Shown: positions 1-8,471 of the stretch, in pieces
Numbering within the stretch: the stretch's first letter is position 1
Layout of the letters: each line of letters opens with the position of its first letter
Origin: CAITSH01 sp945892985
GTDB lineage: Bacteria > Pseudomonadota > Gammaproteobacteria > Burkholderiales > SG8-39
Assembly: GCA_945892985.1 (NCBI GenBank)
Contig: CAMDDU010000070.1
Coordinates: 1 to 16,689 of the forward strand
Length of the DNA: 16,689 nt
Direction: 5' to 3'
The notes under the pieces: model-generated
The model's input: the letters and a program-made list of their open reading frames with translations, nothing else
Told to the model about the DNA's origin: nothing
The model's database searches: none
Made by a program: the position numbers and the translations under genes

Positions 1-81
1 GCGCGCCAGAAACGCCGCTTTGCGCGTTGCTCTTCCATGTACCTCGAATCCTTTCGCCGCCGCCAGCGTCATTTGTTTCAT
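1..81 (-). CDS. IS5-family transposase, N-terminal fragment
   Basis: The reverse complement of 81 to 1 reads 27 codons beginning MKQMTLAAAKGFEVHG and continuing with RATRKAAFLAR. This matches the characteristic opening of IS5-group DDE transposases (MKQ-T-A, then a basic T-R-x-x-FL stretch). A GGGAGG ribosome binding site lies at about 89-94, roughly seven bases before the ATG. The gene is cut by the window edge, so the DDE catalytic domain is not visible and its integrity cannot be judged. The transposase would cut and rejoin the terminal inverted repeats of its own element. Confidence 0.78.
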   Translation of the reverse strand, partial: MKQMTLAAAKGFEVHGRATRKAAFLAR

Positions 82-128
82 TCTCAATCCTCCCGTTTGC
101 GTCTCGCTATATGACAACAGACGCGCGG

Positions 129-145
129 ACTTGTTCAGTGTTTCC
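129..145 (-). repeat. Terminal inverted repeat of left IS5-family element
   Basis: On the minus strand the sequence is GGAAACACTGAACAAGT. It matches 16546-16562 on the plus strand (GGAATCACTGAACAAGT) at 16 of 17 positions, and similarity stops right after this stretch. That is the size and behaviour expected of IS5-group terminal repeats, where the two ends of one element differ at a few positions. Confidence 0.8.
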
Positions 146-150
146 CTAAA

Positions 151-190
151 TCGCCAATTCGCCAAGTCGCCAAGTCGCCAGATCGCCAAG
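151..190 (+). repeat. 8-bp tandem repeat array upstream of hutI
   Basis: Five consecutive 8-bp units are present: TCGCCAAT, TCGCCAAG, TCGCCAAG, TCGCCAGA, TCGCCAAG, followed by a partial TCG. The array starts two bases outside the IS target site and ends 41 bases before the hutI start codon. It is too short and too tightly packed to be a CRISPR, and has no spacers. Its role is unknown; slippage could change the spacing in front of hutI. Confidence 0.85.
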
Positions 191-231
191 TCGAGCGCGG
201 GCGAGCCGGCAATACAGACAGGTGGGGCACC

Positions 232-1455
232 ATGTGGGACGCTCTATGGCTTGATGCCCGGATCGTAACGATGCGCGATGGGCGCTATAACAGCATCGAG
301 CGCGGAGCGATTGCTGTGGAGGCGGGGCTTATCGTCTGGCTCGGCCCGCGTGACGGACTGCCGGGGGAAGCGGCGAGACTGGCGCGCGAGGTGCACGACC
401 TGCGCGGCGCCATGCTCACCCCGGGCTTGATCGATTGTCATACCCACCTGGTGTTTGCCGGCAATCGTGCGCGCGAGTTCGAATTGCGACTGCAGGGCGC
501 GAGTGATGCGGACATCGCCCGTGCCGGCGGCGGTATTATTTCCACCGTAGAGGCAACGCGGGACGCCTCGGACACAGAGCTTGTCAGCGGCGCGGCGCGC
601 AGGTTGCGGCGGCTGATGGATGAGGGGGTGACTTCGGTGGAAATAAAATCCGGCTATGGGCTGGACACGCGCACCGAGCTCAAAATGCTGCGCGCCGCCA
701 AGCTGCTGGGCGAGTCGACGCCCTTGACGGTGAAAAAGACTTTTCTCGGCGCACATGCTCTGCCGCCTGAATTTCAGGGCAGGGCGGACGACTATATTGC
801 GCTGGTGTGCAACGAAATGCTGCCAGCCGCGGCCGAGGCGGGGCTGGTCGATGCGGTGGACGCATTTTGCGAGGGTATCGCCTTCAGCGCGGCGCAGACG
901 GCGCGGGTGTTCGATTGCGCGGCGGAGCTTGGCCTCAGGGTGAAGTTGCACGCCGACCAGTTGTCCGACCAGGGCGGGGCGGAGCTCGCCGCGCGCTACC
1001 AAGCCTTGTCCGCCGATCATCTTGAATACACCAGTGAAGCCGGTGTTCGCGCACTCGCCGAGGCCGGCACGGTGGCGGTGTTGCTGCCGGGCGCATTTTA
1101 TTTCTTGCGTGGAAAACAGGCACCGCCGGTGCAGATGCTGCGCCACCATGGCGTGCCTGTTGCGATTGCCACCGACTGCAACCCCGGTTCTTCGCCCTTG
1201 AGTTCCATGCTGTTGGCGATGAACATGGCCTGCACACTGTTTCGCCTGACACCGGAGGAGGCGCTTGCGGGCGCGACCTGCCATGCCGCACGCGCATTGG
1301 GCATGGCCGACAGCCATGGCAGCCTTGCCGTCGGCATGGCGGCTGATTTCGCGGTCTGGGATGTGGAGTCGCCGGCGGAGCTCGTCTATGCGATGGGCGT
1401 GAATCCGTGCGTGGGAACGGTCAAGGGCGGTGTGAGCCCGATTTTCCAAAGCTGA
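232..1455 (+). CDS. hutI: Imidazolonepropionase
   Basis: HutI hydrolyses 4-imidazolone-5-propionate to N-formimino-L-glutamate, the third step of cytoplasmic histidine degradation. The 407-residue length is normal for the family. It has the amidohydrolase TIM-barrel metal site: the DCHTH motif gives His70 and His72, with His240 in KLHADQ and Asp315 in TDCNPGS. The family stretch EIKSGYGL is at about 137-144 and a further conserved His is at 175. The ATG at 232 has an AGGTGG ribosome binding site at 220-225. No hutH, hutU, hutC or hutF is in view. Upstream there is only a repeat array and an IS end, so this copy has probably been separated from the rest of its operon or is expressed alone. A decayed ABC ATPase tail follows two bases after the stop. 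Confidence 0.95.
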   Translation: MWDALWLDARIVTMRDGRYNSIERGAIAVEAGLIVWLGPRDGLPGEAARLAREVHDLRGAMLTPGLIDCHTHLVFAGNRAREFELRLQGASDADIARAGGGIISTVEATRDASDTELVSGAARRLRRLMDEGVTSVEIKSGYGLDTRTELKMLRAAKLLGESTPLTVKKTFLGAHALPPEFQGRADDYIALVCNEMLPAAAEAGLVDAVDAFCEGIAFSAAQTARVFDCAAELGLRVKLHADQLSDQGGAELAARYQALSADHLEYTSEAGVRALAEAGTVAVLLPGAFYFLRGKQAPPVQMLRHHGVPVAIATDCNPGSSPLSSMLLAMNMACTLFRLTPEEALAGATCHAARALGMADSHGSLAVGMAADFAVWDVESPAELVYAMGVNPCVGTVKGGVSPIFQS

Positions 1456-1457
1456 GC

Positions 1458-1664
1458 ATGGCTTCGAGCATGCGCTTGAGCATGGGCCGGGTGGTGCTTA
1501 TGCGTGCGCGCCCCGGGCGCATCAAAGCCGACATGCGCATCGAATTGCCTTATCCCAGGCGCTACACGGTCAAGACTACGCCGGCTTTCTCGGATTACAA
1601 GGCGGCGCTGACCGAGGAGATTCGTGTCGAGTCGATCAAGACGGTGCAAATGGGTGTTGTTTAG
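1458..1664 (+). pseudogene. C-terminal remnant of a NitT/TauT-type ABC transporter ATPase
   Basis: This short reading frame, in principle 68 codons from the ATG at 1458, contains GRVVLMRARPGRIKADMRI followed by ELPYPRRYTVKTTPAFSDYK. That is the pattern seen near the C-terminus of SsuB/TauB/NrtD-like ATPases: a VV-M-ARPGRI strand, a basic proline-rich link, then an F-x-x-x-K/R helix. Everything diagnostic of a working ATPase (Walker A, signature, Walker B) is missing, so only about the last quarter remains. It begins two bases after the hutI stop with no clear ribosome binding site of its own. I read it as the scar of a deletion that joined hutI to the end of a neighbouring transporter gene. 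A coincidental small ORF is possible but the ARPGRI context is distinctive. Confidence 0.6.
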
Positions 1665-1725
1665 GGGCTGCGCGGCGCCGCAGGGGGCGATTGCCCGCGG
1701 CAGCGGATTTTTCCGCGTATTTGAA

Positions 1726-1754
1726 TTGAGGCCGGCCGCAATTTCCGGTAGACT
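1726..1754 (+). promoter_or_regulatory. Candidate sigma-70 promoter for pyrG
   Basis: TTGAGG at 1726-1731 and TAGACT at 1749-1754 are separated by exactly 17 bases. Transcription would start near 1760-1762, giving a leader of about 20 bases before the pyrG ATG. The 116-base gap upstream (1665-1780) also holds small GC-rich inverted repeats (arms at 1668-1672 and 1679-1683) without a clear T tract, so they are not called a terminator. Confidence 0.5.
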
Positions 1755-1762
1755 CGCTCATC

Positions 1763-1777
1763 CCTACTGCCTGTAGG
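1763..1777 (+). promoter_or_regulatory. Small hairpin in the pyrG leader covering the only Shine-Dalgarno-like bases
   Basis: CCTAC (1763-1767) pairs with GTAGG (1773-1777) around a five-base loop. The 3' arm contains the only AGG near the start codon, which ends three bases before the ATG at 1781. The hairpin would be the first thing transcribed from the promoter above. The stem is short, so its stability is doubtful. Confidence 0.35.
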
Positions 1778-1780
1778 CAC

Positions 1781-3450
<1,670 letters not shown>

Positions 3451-3451
<1 letters not shown>

Positions 3452-4287
3452 TGAAGTTGTGCGGATTCGAGGCCGGTCTGGACAAGCCCGTGTTCCTCAT
3501 CGCCGGCCCCTGTGTCATCGAGTCGCGGGAAATGGCCTTTGACACCGCCGGCAGGCTGAAGGAGATCTGCGCAGTCGTGGGCATGCCCTTCATCTATAAA
3601 TCCTCGTATGACAAAGCCAACCGCAGTTCCGGCAAGTCCTATCGCGGGCTTGGCATGGACAAGGGGCTAGAGATTCTCGCCGCGGTAAAAAAAGAACTCG
3701 GCGTGCCGGTGTTGACCGATGTGCACGCCATCGAAGAGATCGCGGCCGTTGCGGCAACGGTTGACGTATTGCAGACGCCGGCCTTTCTTTGCCGTCAGAC
3801 TGATTTCATTCACGCCGTGGCAAGCGCCGGCAAGCCGGTCAATATCAAGAAGGGGCAGTTTCTCGCGCCCGGTGACATGAAAAATGTGGTCGACAAGGCA
3901 CGTGAGGCGAGCGGCTCGGACAACATCATGGTGTGCGAACGCGGCGTCTCCTTCGGCTACAACAATCTGGTTTCTGATATGCGTTCGCTCGCCATCATGC
4001 GCGACACCGGTTGCCCGGTGGTATTCGACGCGACCCACTCGGTGCAATTGCCCGGCGGGCAGGGCACATCGAGCGGAGGGCAGCGCGAATTCGTGCCCGT
4101 ACTGGCGCGCGCCGCGGTGGCGGCTGGTATCGCCGGGCTCTTCATGGAAACCCATCCGGACCCGGCCCGAGCCCTGTCCGACGGTCCGAACGCCTGGCCG
4201 CTTGGCCTGATGAAATTACTGTTGGAAACGCTCAAAGCGATGGATGACCTGGTCAAGGGGCGCGGACTGGCGGAGCAAGCGCTGTAA
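3451..4287 (+). CDS. kdsA: 3-deoxy-8-phosphooctulonate synthase (Kdo-8-P synthase)
   Basis: KdsA condenses phosphoenolpyruvate with arabinose-5-phosphate to give Kdo-8-phosphate, the precursor of the Kdo in LPS inner core. From the ATG at 3451 it is 278 residues. The GTG three bases earlier would add one residue; I prefer the ATG, giving a TGATG overlap with pyrG and probable translational coupling. Motifs include the KANRSS stretch (55-60) and DATHSVQLPGG (193-203). The residue at the class-defining position is Cys21 (AGPCVIES), and His196, Glu233 and Asp244 are also present. That set matches the metal-dependent class, unlike E. coli KdsA, which has Asn in place of the Cys. PEP is also the product of the next gene, enolase. 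Confidence 0.97.
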
Positions 4288-4323
4288 TCTGTTGAACAAA
4301 AAATTCAAACAATAGGTTGAAAC

Positions 4324-5607
4324 ATGAGCTCAATCGTTGATGTGGTGGCAAGGGAAATTCTCGATTCGCGCGGCAATCCGACGGTCGAGGCCGACGTGTT
4401 GCTTGAATCCGGCGTGATGGGCCGGGCCGCCGTTCCTTCCGGCGCTTCCACCGGCAGCCGCGAGGCACTGGAGTTGCGCGACAAGGATGCGGCGCGGTTT
4501 GGCGGCAAGGGTGTCCTCAATGCCATCGAGCATATCAATACCGAGATATCCGAATCGATCATGGGACTGGATGCCACAGAGCAGAGTTTCATCGACCGCA
4601 GCCTGATTGAGCTGGACGGTACCGAGAACAAGGGACGGCTGGGGGCGAACGCACTGCTGGCCGTGTCGATGGCCGTTGCCAAGGCCGCGGCCGAGGAATG
4701 CGGGCTGCCGCTTTACCGCTACTTCGGCGGTTCGGGCGAAATGCAAATGCCGGTACCGATGATGAACGTCATCAACGGCGGGGCGCACGCCAACAACAGC
4801 CTCGATATGCAGGAATTCATGATCATCCCGGTCGGCGCGCAGAGTTTTCGCGAGGCGGTGCGTTGCGGTGCGGAGATTTTCCAGGTTCTCAAAGGCCTGA
4901 TCGACGGCCGTGGCATGCCGACAACCGTCGGTGACGAGGGTGGGTTCGCGCCCAACCTGCCCAGCCATGCCGCGGCGCTGGACCTGATTCTTGAAGCCAT
5001 AGACAAGGCCGGCTACCACGCTGGCACCGACGTCGTGCTTGGACTCGACTGCGCCAGTTCCGAATTCTATAAAAACGGTCGCTATGTGCTCGCGGGCGAG
5101 AATCTGCAACTGAGTTCAGGCGAGTTCGTTGATTACCTGGCGACGCTGGCCGACAAGTATCCGATCATCAGCATCGAAGACGGCATGGCTGAGAACGACT
5201 GGGACGGCTGGCGCACCCTTACCGAGCGCCTGGGCCGCAAGGTTCAACTGGTGGGCGACGACCTGTTTGTCACCAATACCAAGATCCTGCGCGAAGGCAT
5301 ACAGCTTGGCGTGGCCAATTCGATCCTGATCAAGGTCAACCAGATCGGTACCTTGACCGAAACCTTCGCCGCCATAGAGCTGGCAAAGCGCTCCGGCTAC
5401 ACTGCGGTGATTTCGCACCGCTCGGGCGAGACCGAGGACACCACCATTGCAGACATTGCCGTGGGCACCAACGCGCTGCAAATCAAGACCGGTTCGCTGT
5501 CGCGTTCCGATCGTATCGCCAAATACAACCAACTGCTGCGCATCGAAGAGGATCTTGGCGATGCATCCAGCTATCCGGGTCGTGAGGCGTTTTACCAGCT
5601 GAGGTAA
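4324..5607 (+). CDS. eno: Enolase (phosphopyruvate hydratase)
   Basis: Enolase interconverts 2-phosphoglycerate and phosphoenolpyruvate in glycolysis, and in many proteobacteria it is also a partner of the RNA degradosome. The protein is 427 residues, a normal length. Visible catalytic and metal-site residues are His155 in GGAHANNS, Glu205 in VGDEGGFAPN, Asp242 in LGLDCASSE, Glu285 in SIEDGMAENDW, Asp312 in VGDDLFVTN and Lys337 in the signature ILIKVNQIGTLTET, followed by SHRSGETEDTTIAD. The ATG has AGG at 4314-4316, seven bases upstream. It sits 36 bases after kdsA in an A-rich spacer with no terminator, so co-transcription with pyrG-kdsA is likely. Confidence 0.98.
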   Translation: MSSIVDVVAREILDSRGNPTVEADVLLESGVMGRAAVPSGASTGSREALELRDKDAARFGGKGVLNAIEHINTEISESIMGLDATEQSFIDRSLIELDGTENKGRLGANALLAVSMAVAKAAAEECGLPLYRYFGGSGEMQMPVPMMNVINGGAHANNSLDMQEFMIIPVGAQSFREAVRCGAEIFQVLKGLIDGRGMPTTVGDEGGFAPNLPSHAAALDLILEAIDKAGYHAGTDVVLGLDCASSEFYKNGRYVLAGENLQLSSGEFVDYLATLADKYPIISIEDGMAENDWDGWRTLTERLGRKVQLVGDDLFVTNTKILREGIQLGVANSILIKVNQIGTLTETFAAIELAKRSGYTAVISHRSGETEDTTIADIAVGTNALQIKTGSLSRSDRIAKYNQLLRIEEDLGDASSYPGREAFYQLR

Positions 5608-5613
5608 GCAACG

Positions 5614-5907
5614 GTGAGAGTCCTTGCCGGCATATTTGCCGGACTGATTGTTCTGGTTCAATACCCGCTCTGGCTGGGCAAGGGCGGCTGGCTCAAGGTC
5701 TGGGACATCGACCGGCAGGTCAGCGAGCAAAAAGTCCGCAATGAAAAACTGATGGTGCGCAACGCATCGCTGGATGCCGAGGTTCGCGACCTGAAGCAGG
5801 GCTCCGAGGCGATCGAGGAGCGCGCCCGCTACGAGCTGGGCATGGTCAAGCAGGATGAGGTTTTTTTTCAGGTGCTGACCCCGCTGGCTGAAACGCGCAA
5901 GCCTTGA
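5614..5907 (+). CDS. ftsB: Cell division protein FtsB (DivIC family)
   Basis: FtsB is a small bitopic inner-membrane protein of the FtsQ-FtsL-FtsB divisome complex. This 97-residue protein starts with GTG six bases after the eno stop; a GAGGT ribosome binding site (5601-5605) lies inside the eno end. Residues about 2-20 form the single membrane segment, followed by the family GKGGW turn (about 24-28). A leucine-zipper-like coiled coil (about 33-63) with repeated RN-L and DAEVRDLKQG follows, and the conserved AIEERARYELGM-K-DE-FF region ends the fold. Both the position behind eno and the sequence support the call. The usual downstream ispD seen in many gammaproteobacteria is not here. Confidence 0.93.
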   Translation: MRVLAGIFAGLIVLVQYPLWLGKGGWLKVWDIDRQVSEQKVRNEKLMVRNASLDAEVRDLKQGSEAIEERARYELGMVKQDEVFFQVLTPLAETRKP

Positions 5908-5979
5908 TGTTGGGCGGCTCGTTCCGTATCGATGATGCGCAGGCCTTTGAGCCTGTAGGCAAGAGTTTAGAGTCCTGGA

Positions 5980-6015
5980 GCCCTCGGGGCACTCGTGGCA
6001 CTCGTGGCGCTCTCA
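5980..6015 (+). repeat. Degenerate 9-bp tandem repeat between ftsB and the dioxygenase gene
   Basis: Four consecutive 9-base units are related: GCCCTCGGG, GCACTCGTG, GCACTCGTG, GCGCTCTCA. The two central units are identical. They lie in the 255-base gap 5908-6162, which otherwise shows a weak inverted repeat (CCAGTT at 6048-6053 with AACTGG at 6065-6070) and no gene I can support. Confidence 0.65.
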
Positions 6016-6162
6016 GCCAATTGTCCGGCGCTAAAAGTTTATAGGCTCCAGTTCGAACTCGAAAAACTGGATTGTCATGAAAGCGTGAGCGACAAGGCAT
6101 TTCGCGGTGACCGGTATCCAAGGCAGAGCCCGGCGCGACGGGTGCCATAACGAGGAGGAAGT

Positions 6163-7005
6163 ATGAAGCTGAACCAGCAGCAACTCGAGGATTTCGAGCG
6201 CGACGGTTACCTTTTCTTTCCGTCTTTGTTCAATGCCGATGAGGTGAAGACGCTCATCGATGAGGTGCCCTTGCTCTACAGCCAGCAGCGTCCGGAGAAC
6301 GTACGTGAAAAAGGCAGCGATGCCGTGCGCACCAACTTTGCCGCGCACATGTACAGCGCGCCCTTTGCCCGATTGGGCCGCCATCCGCGCATGATCGATC
6401 CGGTGCGGCAGATTTTGGGCGAAGAGCTTTACATGCACCAGTTCAAGATCAACGGCAAGATGGCCTTCGACGGTGATGTCTGGCAGTGGCACCAGGATTA
6501 CGGCACCTGGAAGAACGACGACCAGATGCCCGAGGCGCGCGCGATGAATATCGCCATCTTTCTTGACGAGGTCAATGAGTTCAACGGACCGCTGATGTTC
6601 ATCCCGGGCAGCCATAAGCTGGGGGTGATCGACGCCAAGCACGACCTCGCGACCACCAGCTATCCGCTGTGGACCATAGATAACGACAGCATAGGCAAGC
6701 TGGTCGGGCGCGGTGGCATCGTCTCGCCCAAGGGGCCGGCCGGGTCGATGATCCTGTTTCACTCCTGCCTCGTGCATGCATCAACGTCGAACCTGTCGCC
6801 ATGGAACCGGGTCAGTGTCTACCTCAGCTTGTGCGCAGTGTCCAACCACATCCGCCGCTTCAAGCGCCCGGCCTATATCGCCCACCGCGACTTCACGCCT
6901 ATCACCTGCCTGCCCGATGACTGCCTTATCAAGGAATACGCGGTGGACCTGCCGTGGCAAGACGGCACGCCTGAAGAGGCGCTAAAGTCCGCGCTGGTCG
7001 CCTGA
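6163..7005 (+). CDS. PhyH/EctD-like Fe(II)/2-oxoglutarate-dependent dioxygenase
   Basis: This 280-residue protein belongs to the phytanoyl-CoA dioxygenase superfamily, which hydroxylates small molecules using Fe(II), oxygen and 2-oxoglutarate. The iron site is visible: His110 and Asp112 in WQWHQDYGTW, and His205 in LVHASTSNLSP. Arg216 (WNRVSVYL) is placed to bind 2-oxoglutarate. The spacing around WHQDYGTWKNDDQMP and NGPLMFIPGSHK resembles ectoine hydroxylase, but the EctD-typical WHSDFETWH is not kept and there are no ectABC genes, so ectoine is not proposed as substrate. A strong GAGGAGG (6152-6158) precedes the ATG. The next gene is a dehydrogenase 77 bases downstream on the same strand, hinting at a joint pathway. 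Substrate unknown. Confidence 0.85.
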   Translation: MKLNQQQLEDFERDGYLFFPSLFNADEVKTLIDEVPLLYSQQRPENVREKGSDAVRTNFAAHMYSAPFARLGRHPRMIDPVRQILGEELYMHQFKINGKMAFDGDVWQWHQDYGTWKNDDQMPEARAMNIAIFLDEVNEFNGPLMFIPGSHKLGVIDAKHDLATTSYPLWTIDNDSIGKLVGRGGIVSPKGPAGSMILFHSCLVHASTSNLSPWNRVSVYLSLCAVSNHIRRFKRPAYIAHRDFTPITCLPDDCLIKEYAVDLPWQDGTPEEALKSALVA

Positions 7006-7069
7006 AATTCCATGCATGATGGCTGGAAATGCCCGCCAGTCGTGGCTTTCCAGTCGGTTTCCCCTTACC

Positions 7070-7074
7070 GGAAG
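7070..7074 (+). promoter_or_regulatory. Ribosome binding site that fixes the start of the SAF-domain oxidoreductase
   Basis: GGAAG lies eight bases before the ATG at 7083. An in-frame ATG at 7029 would add 18 residues (starting MPASRGF) that are unlike the polar start expected before the Rossmann fold, and it has no better ribosome binding site. Confidence 0.5.
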
Positions 7075-7082
7075 TCATCCAA

Positions 7083-8447
7083 ATGAATCTCTACAGCAAA
7101 TTGCAGCAACGTGGGGCGCAAGGCAACCCCCTGCGTGTCGGCCTGATCGGCGCGGGTAAATTTGGCGCCATGTATCTGGCGCAAGTGCCCAAAACGCCGG
7201 GCTTGCACTTGGTCGGTATCGCCGATCTCGCACCCTCCGCGGCCAGGCTTAACCTTGAGCGCGTCGGCTGGAAGCCGGCGCAGTGCTCGGCAGTTTCACT
7301 CGATGATGCCCTGGCAAAAGGCAACACCCACCTTGGCGACGACTGGCAGGCGCTGGTGCGTCATCCGGGCGTGGACATCATTGTCGAGTGCACCGGCAAT
7401 CCGATCGCCGCCGTCGAGCACTGCCTCTACGCTTTCGCCAATGGCAAGCACGTGGTCAATGTCACTGTCGAAGCCGACGCGTTTTGCGGCCCGCTGCTGG
7501 CGCGCAAGGCCGCCGCTGCCGGCGTGGTCTATAGCCTCGCCTACGGTGATCAGCCGGCCTTGATCTGCGAGCTCGTCGACTGGGCGCGGGCGGCGGGTTT
7601 CCCGGTCGTCGCGGCCGGACGCGGCCATAAATGGCTGCCGCATTTTGCGCAGTCGACGCCAGACACCGTGTGGGGACACTACGGACTCACGCCCGAAGTG
7701 GCGAAGACCGGCGGTCTAAACCCGAAGATGTTCAACTCTTTTCTTGATGGATCCAAGCCGGCTATCGAGAGTACGGCCGTGTGCAACGCCACCGGACTTA
7801 TCGCGCCGCCCGACGGCCTGAGCTATCCGGCGGCATCGGTGGACGATATTCCTTTTGTCTGCCGGCCGATAAGCGAAGGGGGTGTGCTGCATCAAAAAGG
7901 CCAGGTCGAGGTTATCTCGTCGCTGGAAAAAGACGGCCGTGTCATTCCCTATGACATCCGCTTTGGCGTGTTTGTCGTATTTGAAGGCGACACCGAATAC
8001 ATCCGCAATTGCTTTAAGGAATATATGGTGCGCACCGACCCGTCGGGCCGTTACGCCTGCCTCTATAAGCGCTGGCATCTGATCGGACTGGAGGTTGGTA
8101 TTTCGGTCGCATCGGTGGGGCTGCGCGGTGAATCCACGGGTGCGGCGACCTGCTTTAACGCCGACGTCGTTGCCACCGCCAAACGCGACCTCAAGGCCGG
8201 CGAAATACTCGATGGTGAGGGCGGTTACACCGTGCACGGGAAGCTGTTCCAGTCGCGCAAGTCCATCGCTTATGGTGGCTTGCCGCTTGGGCTGGCGCAT
8301 GAGGTCAAGTTGCTGCGTCCGGTCAAGCAGGGGCAGTCTCTGACCTGGGCTGATGTCGCGATGGATGAAACCCTGCCGGCCTATAAAATCCGGCGCGAAA
8401 TGGAAACGCTGTTCGCCGGTGATTCAGGCGTCACGCAGGCGGCGTGA
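7083..8447 (+). CDS. NAD(P)-dependent homoserine-dehydrogenase-like oxidoreductase with C-terminal SAF domain (COG4091 type)
   Basis: From the ATG at 7083 the protein is 454 residues. An N-terminal Rossmann fold shows VGLIGAGKFGAMYL (Gly23-x-Gly25-x-x-Gly28) and IADLAPSAA at the end of the second strand. VECTGNP at 101-107 and GKHVVNVTVEAD at 121-132 follow the homoserine dehydrogenase/Gfo-Idh pattern. The C-terminal part (about 355-425), with DVVATAKRDLKAGEILDGEG and the YTVHGKL stretch, looks like an SAF domain. This architecture is annotated as predicted homoserine dehydrogenase, but the true aspartate-pathway enzyme lacks SAF and has an ACT domain, so a different alcohol or sugar-acid substrate is likely. 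It follows the dioxygenase gene by 77 bases on the same strand and ends 24 bases before the convergent rbgA, with no obvious terminator between. Confidence 0.82.
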   Translation: MNLYSKLQQRGAQGNPLRVGLIGAGKFGAMYLAQVPKTPGLHLVGIADLAPSAARLNLERVGWKPAQCSAVSLDDALAKGNTHLGDDWQALVRHPGVDIIVECTGNPIAAVEHCLYAFANGKHVVNVTVEADAFCGPLLARKAAAAGVVYSLAYGDQPALICELVDWARAAGFPVVAAGRGHKWLPHFAQSTPDTVWGHYGLTPEVAKTGGLNPKMFNSFLDGSKPAIESTAVCNATGLIAPPDGLSYPAASVDDIPFVCRPISEGGVLHQKGQVEVISSLEKDGRVIPYDIRFGVFVVFEGDTEYIRNCFKEYMVRTDPSGRYACLYKRWHLIGLEVGISVASVGLRGESTGAATCFNADVVATAKRDLKAGEILDGEGGYTVHGKLFQSRKSIAYGGLPLGLAHEVKLLRPVKQGQSLTWADVAMDETLPAYKIRREMETLFAGDSGVTQAA

Positions 8448-8471
8448 ACGCACCATCCTGGCAATGCCGAC

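Larger units (their letters stand above)
1..145 (-). mobile_element. IS5-family insertion sequence, transposase-start end (partial)
   Basis: This is the end of an IS5-family element that continues beyond the left edge of the window. Reading the minus strand from 145 downward there is a 17-base terminal repeat, about 47 bases of leader, a strong ribosome binding site and a transposase start codon at 81. The four bases just outside the element (146-149, CTAA; TTAG on the other strand) fit the YTAR target known for the IS5 group. The same terminal repeat recurs at 16546-16562, which supports the boundary. The exact boundary could shift by one base because the flanking base is also G on the minus strand. 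Confidence 0.8.

Noticed and set aside
151..190. CRISPR-like array
   Set aside because: Units are 8 bp, directly adjacent, with no spacers and no cas genes.
244..1449. Long open frame of about 400 codons on the minus strand opposite hutI, and similar long antisense frames opposite pyrG (2369-3337), eno (4330-5109, 5116-5730) and parE (12122-13117, 13184-13981)
   Set aside because: These are mirror frames of GC-rich genes with strong third-position bias. Their translations show no domain patterns, and the sense genes are unmistakable.
7029..7082. 18-residue N-terminal extension of the SAF-domain oxidoreductase
   Set aside because: GGAAG is correctly spaced for the ATG at 7083 and the extension does not resemble the family start.
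7083..8447. Genuine homoserine dehydrogenase (hom) of the aspartate pathway
   Set aside because: The protein ends in an SAF-like domain rather than an ACT domain, and no threonine or methionine pathway genes are nearby.
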